Source of the DNA: Acidobacteriota bacterium
GTDB lineage: Bacteria; Acidobacteriota; Terriglobia; Bryobacterales; Bryobacteraceae
Direction: 5' to 3'
Length of the DNA: 38,071 bases
Assembly: GCA_026394075.1 (NCBI GenBank)
Contig: JAPKYX010000014.1
Coordinates: 1 to 38,071, forward strand
The translations under genes were made by a program, and so were the position numbers. The notes below the pieces were generated by a model. It was given only the letters and a program-made list of their open reading frames with translations. It did no database searches and had not been told where the DNA came from. The first letter of the stretch is position 1. The number at the start of each line of letters is the position of its first letter. Below, piece by piece: positions 1-6,056 of this stretch.

Positions 1-350
1 AGCTGCCATCCGGCGAGCCGGCGGAGATCATCTTTTCCCGCAAGCGTGTCGACGGCTGGAAAGTGGTGACGGAGAAGACTTCCGCCTGGGTGGTGAAGAC
101 GGGCGAGACCGAGGCGTTTGCCTTGGCCCCGGCGTGCACACACTTGGGCTGTGCCTACCACTGGAAGCAGGAATCGAAAGAATTCACCTGCCCTTGCCAT
201 GCCTCGTCGTTCTCGATTGAAGGCAAGGTCCAAGCCGGGCCCGCGCCGCGGCCGCTGGACCGGTATGAATCGCGGGTGATGAACGGCAAGGTCCAGGTGG
301 GTCGCGTGGTGTCGAGCGAGAGCCAGGGCGCCAGCGGAGGGAAGGCCTGA
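1..350 (+). CDS. Rieske [2Fe-2S] protein, C-terminal part (5' end outside window)
   Basis: The reading frame is open from base 3, so this is the last 115 residues of a gene that starts before the window. It carries both Rieske cluster-binding boxes, C-T-H-L-G-C and C-P-C-H, in which two Cys and two His hold a [2Fe-2S] cluster. The second box continues A-S-S where C-P-C-H-G-S is usual. In quinol:cytochrome c oxidoreductases (bc1 or b6f type) this subunit takes one electron from quinol at the Qo site and passes it to a c-type heme. The stop codon overlaps the start of the cytochrome b gene by one base (TGATG), so the two are translationally coupled and very probably form one complex. The N-terminal membrane anchor lies outside the window. 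Confidence 0.9.
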   Translation, partial: LPSGEPAEIIFSRKRVDGWKVVTEKTSAWVVKTGETEAFALAPACTHLGCAYHWKQESKEFTCPCHASSFSIEGKVQAGPAPRPLDRYESRVMNGKVQVGRVVSSESQGASGGKA

Positions 351-1741
351 TGTTGCGCGGCGTGCTCGACTGGCTGGACGACCGTACCGGCGTTGTCTCC
401 GGCGTCCAACACTTTCTCAATGAAGACATCCCGGCATCGAGTGGCTGGCACCAGGTGTTTGGGTCGATTGCGATGTTCGGCTTTTTGGTGCAGGCCGTCA
501 CCGGAATCCTGCTGGCGCTGAACTACGCGCCCACGGCGGGTGAGGCCTACTATTCGCTGAAGTACATCGTGATGGAAGTCACCGGCGGACGTTTGATCCG
601 CCAACTGCACCACTGGGGCGCCAGCCTGATGATCGTCATCGTCGCCCTCCACATGATCCAAGTATTCATCTGGGGCGGCTATAAGAAGCCCCGCGAGGCG
701 ACCTGGATTGTGGGCGTCGTGCTGCTGCTGATGACGCTGGGCTATGGCCTTACCGGCTACTTGTTGCCTTGGGACAACCGGGCCTATTGGGGCACGGTGG
801 TGGCCACGCAGATTGCCGCCTCCGCTCCGGGTGCCGGACCTTACATCGCCCGCCTGATGGGCGTGGTCGATGGGGCGATCGGGTCGGTGACCTTTGCGCG
901 TTTCTATGCCATCCATGTGCTGCTGCTGCCGCCGGCCACGATGGCCTTGATGCTGCTGCATGTGTTTCTGGTCCGCCGTCACGGTGTCGCGCCGCTGCCG
1001 GGTGATGAGGCGCTGCCTAAGAAGAAGTTCTATCCGGGCCAAGTCTTCAAAGACACGCTGGCCATCTTTGTCTACTTTGCGATTCTCTACACGCTGGCCG
1101 TGGTGGCACGGGTGCCGCTGGAGCGGATGGCGGACCCGACTGACACCAGCTACATTCCCCGCCCCGACTGGTACTTCCTGTTTCTGTTCCAGTTGCTGAA
1201 GCTGTTCCCGGGGTCGCTGGAAATGATCGGGTCCATCGTGCTGCCGACGCTCGCGATCATCGCGCTGTTTGCGGCACCGTTCATTGACCGGTCGAAGATG
1301 GTGATGGTCCGCCAGCGCGGCTTTGCCATGGGCCTGGTGCTGCTGGCCGCCGCCGCTTGGGGGTCACTGACGTACGCCGCCGTGGCCGGGACGCCCAAGA
1401 GCGCGCATTCGGAATACGACGCCACGCTGGTGGAACCGTGGCAGCACTTGACGCCCAAGGAACTGATCAAGCCCGACGCCCAGGCGCCGGACTTCGCCAA
1501 GCTCGCCGCCCGCACCTATGCCAAGTCCGGCTGCACGGCTTGTCACGTGGCCAACGGTGAAGGCGGCAAGATGGGCCCGCCGCTGAACGGCATCATGTTC
1601 CGCCGCGATAGGGCGTGGTTGGAAGCGCACTTCCTGGAGCCGCAGAAGATGGTCCCGGGCTCCACCATGCCGCCCTACAAGTTCGCCCCGCCGGAGATGG
1701 CGGCGATGCTTGATTGGTTATTGAAGCTACCGCCGGATTAG
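350..1741 (+). CDS. Cytochrome b (b6 plus subunit IV) fused to a C-terminal cytochrome c domain
   Basis: This 463-residue protein is the membrane core of a quinol:cytochrome c oxidoreductase. Residues 1-210 match the four-helix heme-b domain, with candidate heme ligands H87/H101 and H189/H204. The second pair is 15 residues apart, as in cytochrome b6 rather than mitochondrial-type cytochrome b. Residues 230-345 resemble subunit IV and carry the Qo-site motif as P-D-W-Y (272-275) instead of P-E-W-Y. After a last hydrophobic segment (about 324-345) comes a periplasmic cytochrome c domain with C395-x-x-C398-H399 and a likely axial Met at 440 in S-T-M-P-P. The fusion can replace a separate cytochrome c1 or f. 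It follows the Rieske gene with a 1-base overlap. No further complex subunit follows, since the next gene is on the other strand. Confidence 0.92.
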   Translation: MLRGVLDWLDDRTGVVSGVQHFLNEDIPASSGWHQVFGSIAMFGFLVQAVTGILLALNYAPTAGEAYYSLKYIVMEVTGGRLIRQLHHWGASLMIVIVALHMIQVFIWGGYKKPREATWIVGVVLLLMTLGYGLTGYLLPWDNRAYWGTVVATQIAASAPGAGPYIARLMGVVDGAIGSVTFARFYAIHVLLLPPATMALMLLHVFLVRRHGVAPLPGDEALPKKKFYPGQVFKDTLAIFVYFAILYTLAVVARVPLERMADPTDTSYIPRPDWYFLFLFQLLKLFPGSLEMIGSIVLPTLAIIALFAAPFIDRSKMVMVRQRGFAMGLVLLAAAAWGSLTYAAVAGTPKSAHSEYDATLVEPWQHLTPKELIKPDAQAPDFAKLAARTYAKSGCTACHVANGEGGKMGPPLNGIMFRRDRAWLEAHFLEPQKMVPGSTMPPYKFAPPEMAAMLDWLLKLPPD

Positions 1742-1755
1742 GGGCGGCACCGCTT

Positions 1756-2013
1756 CTAGTCTTCTAGTTCGTCATCTTCGCGTGGGGGCTCCCCCCCCAT
1801 GCGCGACAGAAACGCCAGTGCCTCATCAACATTGCCCCGGCCCCGGCGCTCTGCAAAGTAGGCCTCCGCCGTCTGGATGGCGGTCAGCTTTTCGGCCGCC
1901 GCCATCACCAGGAACTGGTTCATGCTCGTCCCGTCTGCCGCTGCCATGCGCTCCACGGCGGCCTTCAGCGAGTTAGGCAGGCGTAGCGCGAACGTCGATA
2001 CTCTGGGTGTCAT
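1756..2013 (-). CDS. RHH antitoxin (HicB/Arc-like), partner of the PIN toxin
   Basis: An 85-residue protein. Its N-terminal half, beginning M-T-P-R-V-S-T-F-A-L-R-L-P, has the beta-strand plus two-helix pattern of ribbon-helix-helix DNA-binding antitoxins, and its C-terminus is acidic, a typical toxin-wrapping tail. I start it at 2013 rather than at an upstream Met (2049), because that ATG forms an ATGA overlap with the toxin stop and has a GGAG-type ribosome site (GAGGGAG) about 7-8 bases upstream. The antitoxin lies downstream of its toxin, the reverse of most type II modules but common for this PIN family. It probably neutralises the PIN nuclease and represses the shared promoter. Assignment to HicB-like versus Arc-like is uncertain. 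Confidence 0.75.
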   Translation of the reverse strand: MTPRVSTFALRLPNSLKAAVERMAAADGTSMNQFLVMAAAEKLTAIQTAEAYFAERRGRGNVDEALAFLSRMGGEPPREDDELED

Positions 2014-2432
2014 TTTCTTAGCTCCCTCAACGCATCTGCGGGTTTCCAAAGCTCAATCCCGAACCGCCCCGGCGCGTCCTTGAAATCCGCCCAGTTAAAG
2101 GTAACGATGGCATCCGCCCGACCGTTCACCGCCGCCTCCAACACCATTTCATCAGCCGCATCCGACAGCTGGGGCCGCCATTGATAATGCACCTGAACCG
2201 GCACAATAACGTCGAAAATCGCATCGAGGAGGTTGCGAACCTCACTCTGGCTGGCCTGCGCTGCGAGTCGGTGTTCGGCCAACATGCAGATGGCTTCATA
2301 CTCAAGCGCGAGCGCAACGCTTAGGAGCCAGGACGCTTTTCTCTCCAGCAGGCGGGCCAGTAGTGCCGCCGAAGCACCGGACGGACTCCTCATGGCGGCG
2401 ACCACCACATCGGTATCGATCGTTAGCCTCAT
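2010..2432 (-). CDS. PIN-domain toxin (putative toxin-antitoxin PIN family nuclease)
   Basis: A 140-residue single-domain PIN protein. Acidic residues fit the family's Mg-dependent RNase site: D6 in the first strand (T-I-D-T-D), E44 or E46, D94 in A-A-D-E-M-V-L-E-A, and the C-terminal T-F-N-W-A-D-F block with N113 and D116. PIN toxins cleave RNA, often tRNA or mRNA, to slow growth when the antitoxin is lost. The gene overlaps the following RHH antitoxin by four bases (ATGA). It has no Shine-Dalgarno; instead a TATATT hexamer ends 9 bases before the ATG, so the message may be leaderless. The upstream neighbour is a truncated transporter start, suggesting that the module arrived together with a deletion. 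Confidence 0.85.
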   Translation of the reverse strand: MRLTIDTDVVVAAMRSPSGASAALLARLLERKASWLLSVALALEYEAICMLAEHRLAAQASQSEVRNLLDAIFDVIVPVQVHYQWRPQLSDAADEMVLEAAVNGRADAIVTFNWADFKDAPGRFGIELWKPADALRELRK

Positions 2433-2441
2433 CCCATCGTC

Positions 2442-2447
2442 AATATA
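2442..2447 (-). promoter_or_regulatory. Candidate -10 element of the PIN/RHH toxin-antitoxin operon
   Basis: Read on the minus strand, the hexamer TATATT (2447 to 2442) lies 9 bases before the toxin ATG. It matches 5 of 6 bases of the sigma70 -10 consensus. I see no convincing -35 at 16-18 bases. If used, transcription would begin almost at the start codon. Confidence 0.4.
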
Positions 2448-2462
2448 GCATCATGGGCGATG

Positions 2463-2612
2463 TCACATCACAGGCAATATCATTTCATTGCACGGCCGCA
2501 GGCCACCGTTCTTCCGCCTGCCGCGGCCGGATGCCGTCAACTGGCCGGCATAGAGCAGCCGGAACTCGCGCGAATTGCGCAGGGGGCCGAAGTCAGGAAG
2601 TAGGGCGCGCAT
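2463..2612 (-). pseudogene. Truncated N-terminus of an MFS transporter
   Basis: A 49-codon frame starting at 2612. Its first 27 residues (M-R-A-L-L-P-D-F-G-P-L-R, then S-R-E-F-R-L-L-Y-A-G-Q-L-T) strongly resemble the start of EntS-like major facilitator exporters, which commonly read ...L-R-x-S-x-x-F-R-x-L-W-x-G-Q-L-x-S. After L-T-A-S-G-R the similarity ends, and the remaining 20 or so residues look like random sequence up to a stop at 2463. No further transporter sequence is present. It lies 3 bases downstream of the DUF885 gene on the same strand, so the intact gene was probably co-transcribed with it before a deletion removed the rest. The resemblance is from memory of the family, not a search. 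Confidence 0.5.
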
Positions 2613-2615
2613 CGG

Positions 2616-4397
2616 CTAATTGGCCGGGGCTACGTTGCCGCGGAACTGCCAGGAGGGGCTGTAGTCTCGGGGTAGTTTGGTCCCCGTCAAACTGGCGCGG
2701 ACCATCTCGATGGGCATGGCGTTGCCTTTCAGGATGGCGTCGTGGAAGGCGAGGTTGGTCATTTTCCCCGTGCCGACCAAGTCCCGGTGCAGCGCCTGGA
2801 TTTGCAGCGCGCCTAGCATGTAGGCCGCTTGATAGAGCGGCGGGTAGGTGCTCTCGAAGGAGCGCCGGACTTCGGCGGCGGCGTTTTCGCGTTCGTGGCC
2901 TACTTTGTCCACCAGGAAGTCCACGCACTGCTGCGCGGTCATCTTGCCCAGATGGAAGTTCAGCGAGAAGATGATGCGCGCGCAGCGGTGCATGCGCCAG
3001 AACAGCATCCCGATCCGGTCTTCCGGTGACTGCGGGAAGCCCTTGTCCCACAGTAGAAATTCGAAGTGCAGCGCCCAGCCTTCAATCCAGAAGGGCGTCC
3101 GGAACGGCCGGCGGTAGGTGCGGTGGCGGGCGTTCATGAACTGCTGGAGGTTGTGGCCGGGGATCAGTTCGTGGTGGACGGTGGCGCGTGAGAAATGGAT
3201 GTTGTTGCCGCGCATCGACATCATCTTCAACTCGTGCCCCATCTCGGCGGTGGGGAAGCTGACAATCACCGATTCGCCACCCAGGAAGAAGGGCGCGGTC
3301 CGCTGCGCCTCAGGCGACATCATGCGCATGCGCCAGGTATCGCGCGCGAGCGTGGGCACCGTCACCAGCTGGTTCTTCTCGACAAAGGCGATCGCTTCGT
3401 TGGCCAGCTGCAGCACCAGCTTGGTCTGCTCACCCGGGGGCACGTGCAGATCCTTCACATGTTCGAGCGCGCGCTTCCAGTCGTCGCCGAAGCCCAGTTC
3501 GCGGGAGGCGCGCAGCATTTCACGCTCACACCAGGCGAACTCTTCATTGGCGATGGTGATCAACTGCTCGGGCGAATACGGCATCATCTCGAAGGTCAGC
3601 TCTTTGAGCAGCGCGTCGCGGCCGATGGGGTCGCCGAGGATGGTGTCGCGATCGTCCTTGCGGACGCCGGTCAGCTTCTCGCGCACCGCGGCGGCATATT
3701 TGTCCAGGTCCTGATCGAGCTTCTTGTAAGGCTCCGTCACCCACCAGGTGAACATTGGGTCGTAGCTCGAATAAAAGCCGAACCACTCTTTCAGCAGGCC
3801 GCGCAAGTCGCTGATGGTGGCCACGGCGCGCCGGGCGACCGTAGGCGGAACTGCGGCTGGATTGGCCGCATTCCTGGCTCCGCCGTTCACCCACTTGATC
3901 AACTCATCCAGCTGTTTGTCCACTTGCGTTAAGGCCGTGGCGGTAGCGGCCGGGTCCAGTGCGTCCTGCCGCTGGCGGGCGTCCTTCATCGCGAGTAAGC
4001 GCGGGGCAAAGGGCAGCAGCGCCGACATCTCGGTAAAGCGCCGCTTGGTTTCATCAAGCTGATACTGCTCATACCGGACCCGGTTGCGCAGCAGGTGCCA
4101 ATCGATGCGCGCTTCGGCGTCCAGCGTGTCGTACTTCACTTGATCGAGCGCCGTCTGCCAGGCCACGTAGAATTGCCGCATCACCCGATCAGTAGCCGGC
4201 GATTGCGCGGCGTCGTAGAAGCGGGAGAGCAGGCCGCGGTCCGTCTGGTACAGCTCGATGGCTTCCGGCAGGTTGACGATGGCCGGGGCGATATAGGGTG
4301 CGGGCTCCGGACGCCGCGGCGGAGCCTGGGCCAGCAACGTGGTGCCAAACAGAGCAGTGCCAAACAGGGCGAGGAGGGCGCGCATGCCCCTTAGCAT
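2616..4397 (-). CDS. Exported DUF885 metallohydrolase (peptidase-like)
   Basis: A 593-residue protein with a signal peptide (hydrophobic stretch about residues 5-23, then A-Q-A). The DUF885 hallmark is present: H409-E410-L-I-P-G-H415, followed about 24 residues later by W-I-E439-G-W-A, a gluzincin-like set of metal ligands. DUF885 proteins are thought to be zinc peptidases, but their substrates are mostly unknown. It probably acts in the periplasm. Two close starts exist, 4397 and 4385. The first has no ribosome site, and the second has AAGGGG almost touching it, so neither is certain. It is divergent from the TPR gene at 4449 with only about 50 bases between. The downstream neighbour is a broken transporter gene. 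Confidence 0.85.
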   Translation of the reverse strand: MLRGMRALLALFGTALFGTTLLAQAPPRRPEPAPYIAPAIVNLPEAIELYQTDRGLLSRFYDAAQSPATDRVMRQFYVAWQTALDQVKYDTLDAEARIDWHLLRNRVRYEQYQLDETKRRFTEMSALLPFAPRLLAMKDARQRQDALDPAATATALTQVDKQLDELIKWVNGGARNAANPAAVPPTVARRAVATISDLRGLLKEWFGFYSSYDPMFTWWVTEPYKKLDQDLDKYAAAVREKLTGVRKDDRDTILGDPIGRDALLKELTFEMMPYSPEQLITIANEEFAWCEREMLRASRELGFGDDWKRALEHVKDLHVPPGEQTKLVLQLANEAIAFVEKNQLVTVPTLARDTWRMRMMSPEAQRTAPFFLGGESVIVSFPTAEMGHELKMMSMRGNNIHFSRATVHHELIPGHNLQQFMNARHRTYRRPFRTPFWIEGWALHFEFLLWDKGFPQSPEDRIGMLFWRMHRCARIIFSLNFHLGKMTAQQCVDFLVDKVGHERENAAAEVRRSFESTYPPLYQAAYMLGALQIQALHRDLVGTGKMTNLAFHDAILKGNAMPIEMVRASLTGTKLPRDYSPSWQFRGNVAPAN

Positions 4398-4448
4398 GGC
4401 ACTGCCGGGACGGCCGGAGGAAGTGGTGCCAGATCCTATACTGAAGGC

Positions 4449-4856
4449 ATGAAGTTGATTGTGACGCTGGCGGCCATGCTGACCACTTCAGTGGCGATGG
4501 CGCAACAGCCACCGGCTCCGCCGCCCCAGCAACAGCCCGCGCCGGAGCCGCCGGAAGAAGATGAGACGCTGAAGGCGCCCAAGGAATACACCTTTAATCC
4601 GTTGCAGGCGGAAGGTGAGCTGAAGGTGGGCAACTACTACTTCAAGAAGGGCAGCTTCAAGGCCGCGGCCCGGCGCTTTGAAGAGGCCTCCCGCTGGAAT
4701 CCGGGACTGGGCGAGGCCTACCTGCGGTGGGGGGAGTCGCTTGAAAAGGCGGGCGACCGCAAAGGGGCCGTCGCGCCTTTCACCAAGTACCTGGAGCTGG
4801 TCCCCGACGCCAAGAATGCCGAGGCGATCCGCAAGAAGATCAAGGGACGCCCCTGA
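4449..4856 (+). CDS. Exported small TPR protein
   Basis: A 135-residue protein. It has a cleavable signal peptide (M-K-L-I-V-T-L-A-A-M, ending A-M-A-Q near residue 19), a Pro/Gln/Glu-rich linker (about 20-40), then two or more TPR-type helix pairs from about residue 50 (G-N-Y-Y-F-K-K-G-S-F-K-A-A-A-R-R-F-E-E-A, and a second repeat with A-Y-L-R-W-G-E-S-L-E-K-A-G-D). The pattern resembles the outer-membrane-associated TPR proteins of BamD/YfgL surroundings but is much shorter. It probably mediates protein contacts in the periplasm; no enzymatic function is visible. A TATACT hexamer (4437-4442) ends 6 bases before the ATG and no Shine-Dalgarno is seen, so the mRNA may be leaderless. Confidence 0.75.
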   Translation: MKLIVTLAAMLTTSVAMAQQPPAPPPQQQPAPEPPEEDETLKAPKEYTFNPLQAEGELKVGNYYFKKGSFKAAARRFEEASRWNPGLGEAYLRWGESLEKAGDRKGAVAPFTKYLELVPDAKNAEAIRKKIKGRP

Positions 4857-4886
4857 CTTCAGGCGGGGCCGTACCATGAAGGGAAT

Positions 4887-4901
4887 TTAACTGCCAGTTA
4901 A
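4887..4901. promoter_or_regulatory. Perfect 7-bp-arm palindrome
   Basis: TTAACTG-C-CAGTTAA is a perfect inverted repeat with a 1-base centre, in the 159-base gap between the TPR gene and the small Lys-rich peptide gene. Its size and symmetry suit a dimeric regulator site; it could also be the foot of a weak terminator. No regulator can be assigned. Confidence 0.35.
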
Positions 4902-4936
4902 GCCCCGGTTCATGTTGGCTGTGGCATGATGTTCTA

Positions 4937-4950
4937 GACGATAGATCGTC
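4937..4950. promoter_or_regulatory. Perfect 6-bp-arm palindrome
   Basis: GACGAT-AG-ATCGTC is a second perfect inverted repeat, about 65 bases before the Lys-rich peptide start and in the region where its promoter should lie. I found no clear -35/-10 pair here. The remaining gap sequence shows nothing else. Confidence 0.3.
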
Positions 4951-5015
4951 AAGTAGGCCCAATGCGGTGTTTGAAGCGCCGTCAGCGGGCCGAGTTCAAT
5001 AGGAGATACTTAACT

Positions 5016-5156
5016 ATGAAAAAGTTCATGACCCTCATGCTCGGCATGTCGCTGGTGTTCGGCGCGGCCTCCGCTTTCGCTGCCGACGAGAAGAAGGCAG
5101 AAAAGAAGATGGAAAAGAAGGAAGGCAAGAAGAAGGGCGAGAAGAAGGACCATTAG
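5016..5156 (+). CDS. 46-residue exported Lys/Glu-rich peptide
   Basis: The start at 5016 is set by a strong AGGAGA ribosome site (5001-5006, 9 bases upstream); a longer in-frame start at 4962 has no such support. Residues 1-22 form a clear signal peptide (M-K-K-F-M-T-L-M-L-G, ending A-S-A-F-A-A). The mature part is only about 24 residues and consists almost wholly of Lys, Glu, Gly and Asp in K-K-x-E-K-K steps, ending D-H. Such peptides lack a fold; acid-shock or charge-buffering periplasmic peptides are an analogy only. The gene stands alone, with its own ribosome site and a strong terminator at 5219, which argues that it is a real expressed gene. I do not recognise the family. Confidence 0.7.
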   Translation: MKKFMTLMLGMSLVFGAASAFAADEKKAEKKMEKKEGKKKGEKKDH

Positions 5157-5218
5157 TCCTTTCTTGCACCTTCCCGGTTGCTTGGGCCTTGGCCTAGCAG
5201 CCGACTTGGTGACTTTGG

Positions 5219-5255
5219 AACGCCGTACGCCCAGCGCGTGCGGCGTTTTCCTTTT
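5219..5255 (+). terminator. Rho-independent terminator of the Lys-rich peptide gene
   Basis: AACGCCGTACGC (5219-5230), a CCAGC loop, then GCGTGCGGCGTT (5236-5247) form a 12-bp stem with one G-U pair, followed by TTTTCCTTTT. It ends 2 bases before the acetyltransferase ATG. Confidence 0.85.
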
Positions 5256-5257
5256 CT

Positions 5258-5812
5258 ATGCCCACTTCTGCTGATTTCCACATTCGCCTGGCCAGCCCGG
5301 CGGACGCCCTCACCGTGGCGGACATCCACACTCGCAGCTGGCAGACCGCTTATCGCGGCATAATGTCAGATGCCTACCTGGATCAGGTTGCCGCGGAAGA
5401 GCGCCGCGCCGCGTGGACCCAGAAACTGTCGGCCAGCGCTCCAGAAAATCGCGCGGTCTTGCTGGCGGAACGCTCCGGTGGCCCCGTAGGGTTTGTCTGC
5501 GTGGTGGCCGATCATGACCGCCAGTGGGGCAGCTTCATCGATAACCTGCATGTGGTTCCGGAGTGGCGTGGCACCGGTGGGGGCCGTCGACTGATGCAAG
5601 CAGCCGCCGCGTGGCTGATCGCCCGCCAGTCCGCAAACCCCGTCTATCTCTGGGTGTTTGAACCAAATACCGAGGCCCGGGCGTTCTACCGCCGGATGGG
5701 TGGCCGTGAAGCGGAGACCGGCCTGCGCGATACTCCGGAAGGCTTGAAAGTCCCTGGTTTCCGTTGTGTTTGGGACAGCCCGCAAGTGTTGACGGAACCT
5801 CTGGCCCGCTGA
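5258..5812 (+). CDS. GNAT-family N-acetyltransferase
   Basis: A 184-residue GNAT protein that transfers acetyl from acetyl-CoA to an amine. The N-terminus (F-H-I-R-L-A-S-P-A-D-A) is the usual first strand. The acetyl-CoA-binding motif A is L-H-V-V-P-E-W-R-G-T-G-G-G-R-R-L-M at about residues 99-115, and motif B (Y-L-W-V-F-E-P-N-T-E-A-R-A-F-Y-R-R-M-G) follows. The substrate is unknown; close family members modify small molecules, antibiotics or protein N-termini. The start lies directly behind a rho-independent terminator and has no ribosome site, so expression would need read-through or a leaderless start. The N-terminal strand leaves no room for a start further downstream. Confidence 0.88.
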   Translation: MPTSADFHIRLASPADALTVADIHTRSWQTAYRGIMSDAYLDQVAAEERRAAWTQKLSASAPENRAVLLAERSGGPVGFVCVVADHDRQWGSFIDNLHVVPEWRGTGGGRRLMQAAAAWLIARQSANPVYLWVFEPNTEARAFYRRMGGREAETGLRDTPEGLKVPGFRCVWDSPQVLTEPLAR

Positions 5813-5940
5813 GACCCGTTCGCGGTCGCGCTGGGCCGCCTTCAACTTCGTGGGCTCAACCGCTCCTCGGTTACGAATCGATTGCTGCATTTCTATTCCC
5901 GCAGTTCCCGAAATCGCCCGCAACTGGCCCCTCCTATTCG

Positions 5941-5968
5941 TTGTCTCGCCCCATACTCGTGCAATAAT
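5941..5968 (+). promoter_or_regulatory. Candidate sigma70 promoter of the Oar-like receptor gene
   Basis: TTGTCT (5941-5946), a 16-base spacer and AATAAT (5963-5968) resemble -35 and -10 boxes. The predicted transcription start, about 5975, coincides with the first base pair of the folded leader at 5976, which supports both calls. The rest of the 5813-5940 gap shows nothing clear. Confidence 0.5.
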
Positions 5969-5975
5969 GCAAATA

Positions 5976-6056
5976 TCCGCAGGTCTTAAGGGCAAAGCCC
6001 TAGCTGATCTCCGTCAGGGTAGGCTGCGGAAAATCTCCGTTTTTGGGGGAGAGGGA
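5976..6056 (+). promoter_or_regulatory. Structured 5' leader, candidate riboswitch-like element
   Basis: The leader can fold as a three-way junction. P1 pairs TCCGCAG (5976-5982) with CTGCGGA (6024-6030). P2 is AGGGC-AAA-GCCCT (5989-6001). P3 is CTGA-TCTCCG-TCAG (6004-6017). The P3 loop sequence TCTCCG occurs again at 6034-6039, just 3' of P1, and either copy can pair with the GGAGA part (6048-6052) of the purine-rich ribosome site in front of the receptor start. That gives two mutually exclusive ways to hide or expose the ribosome site. I see no match to a known riboswitch class, and the ligand is unknown. This was found by eye without an energy calculation. Confidence 0.5.

Noticed and set aside
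155-1042. A 295-residue minus-strand frame opposite the cytochrome b gene
   Set aside because: Shadow of a certain gene: Gln/His/Arg-rich translation without a recognisable domain.
5976-6056. Leader upstream of the receptor as a cobalamin or c-di-GMP (GEMM) riboswitch
   Set aside because: Short strings resemble the B12 box (GTCAGG..CTGC) and GEMM (GCAAAGCC, GGTAGGC), but the leader is about 80 bases, lacks the rest of the cobalamin core and has no GEMM P2 tetraloop helix. I keep it only as an unclassified structured leader.
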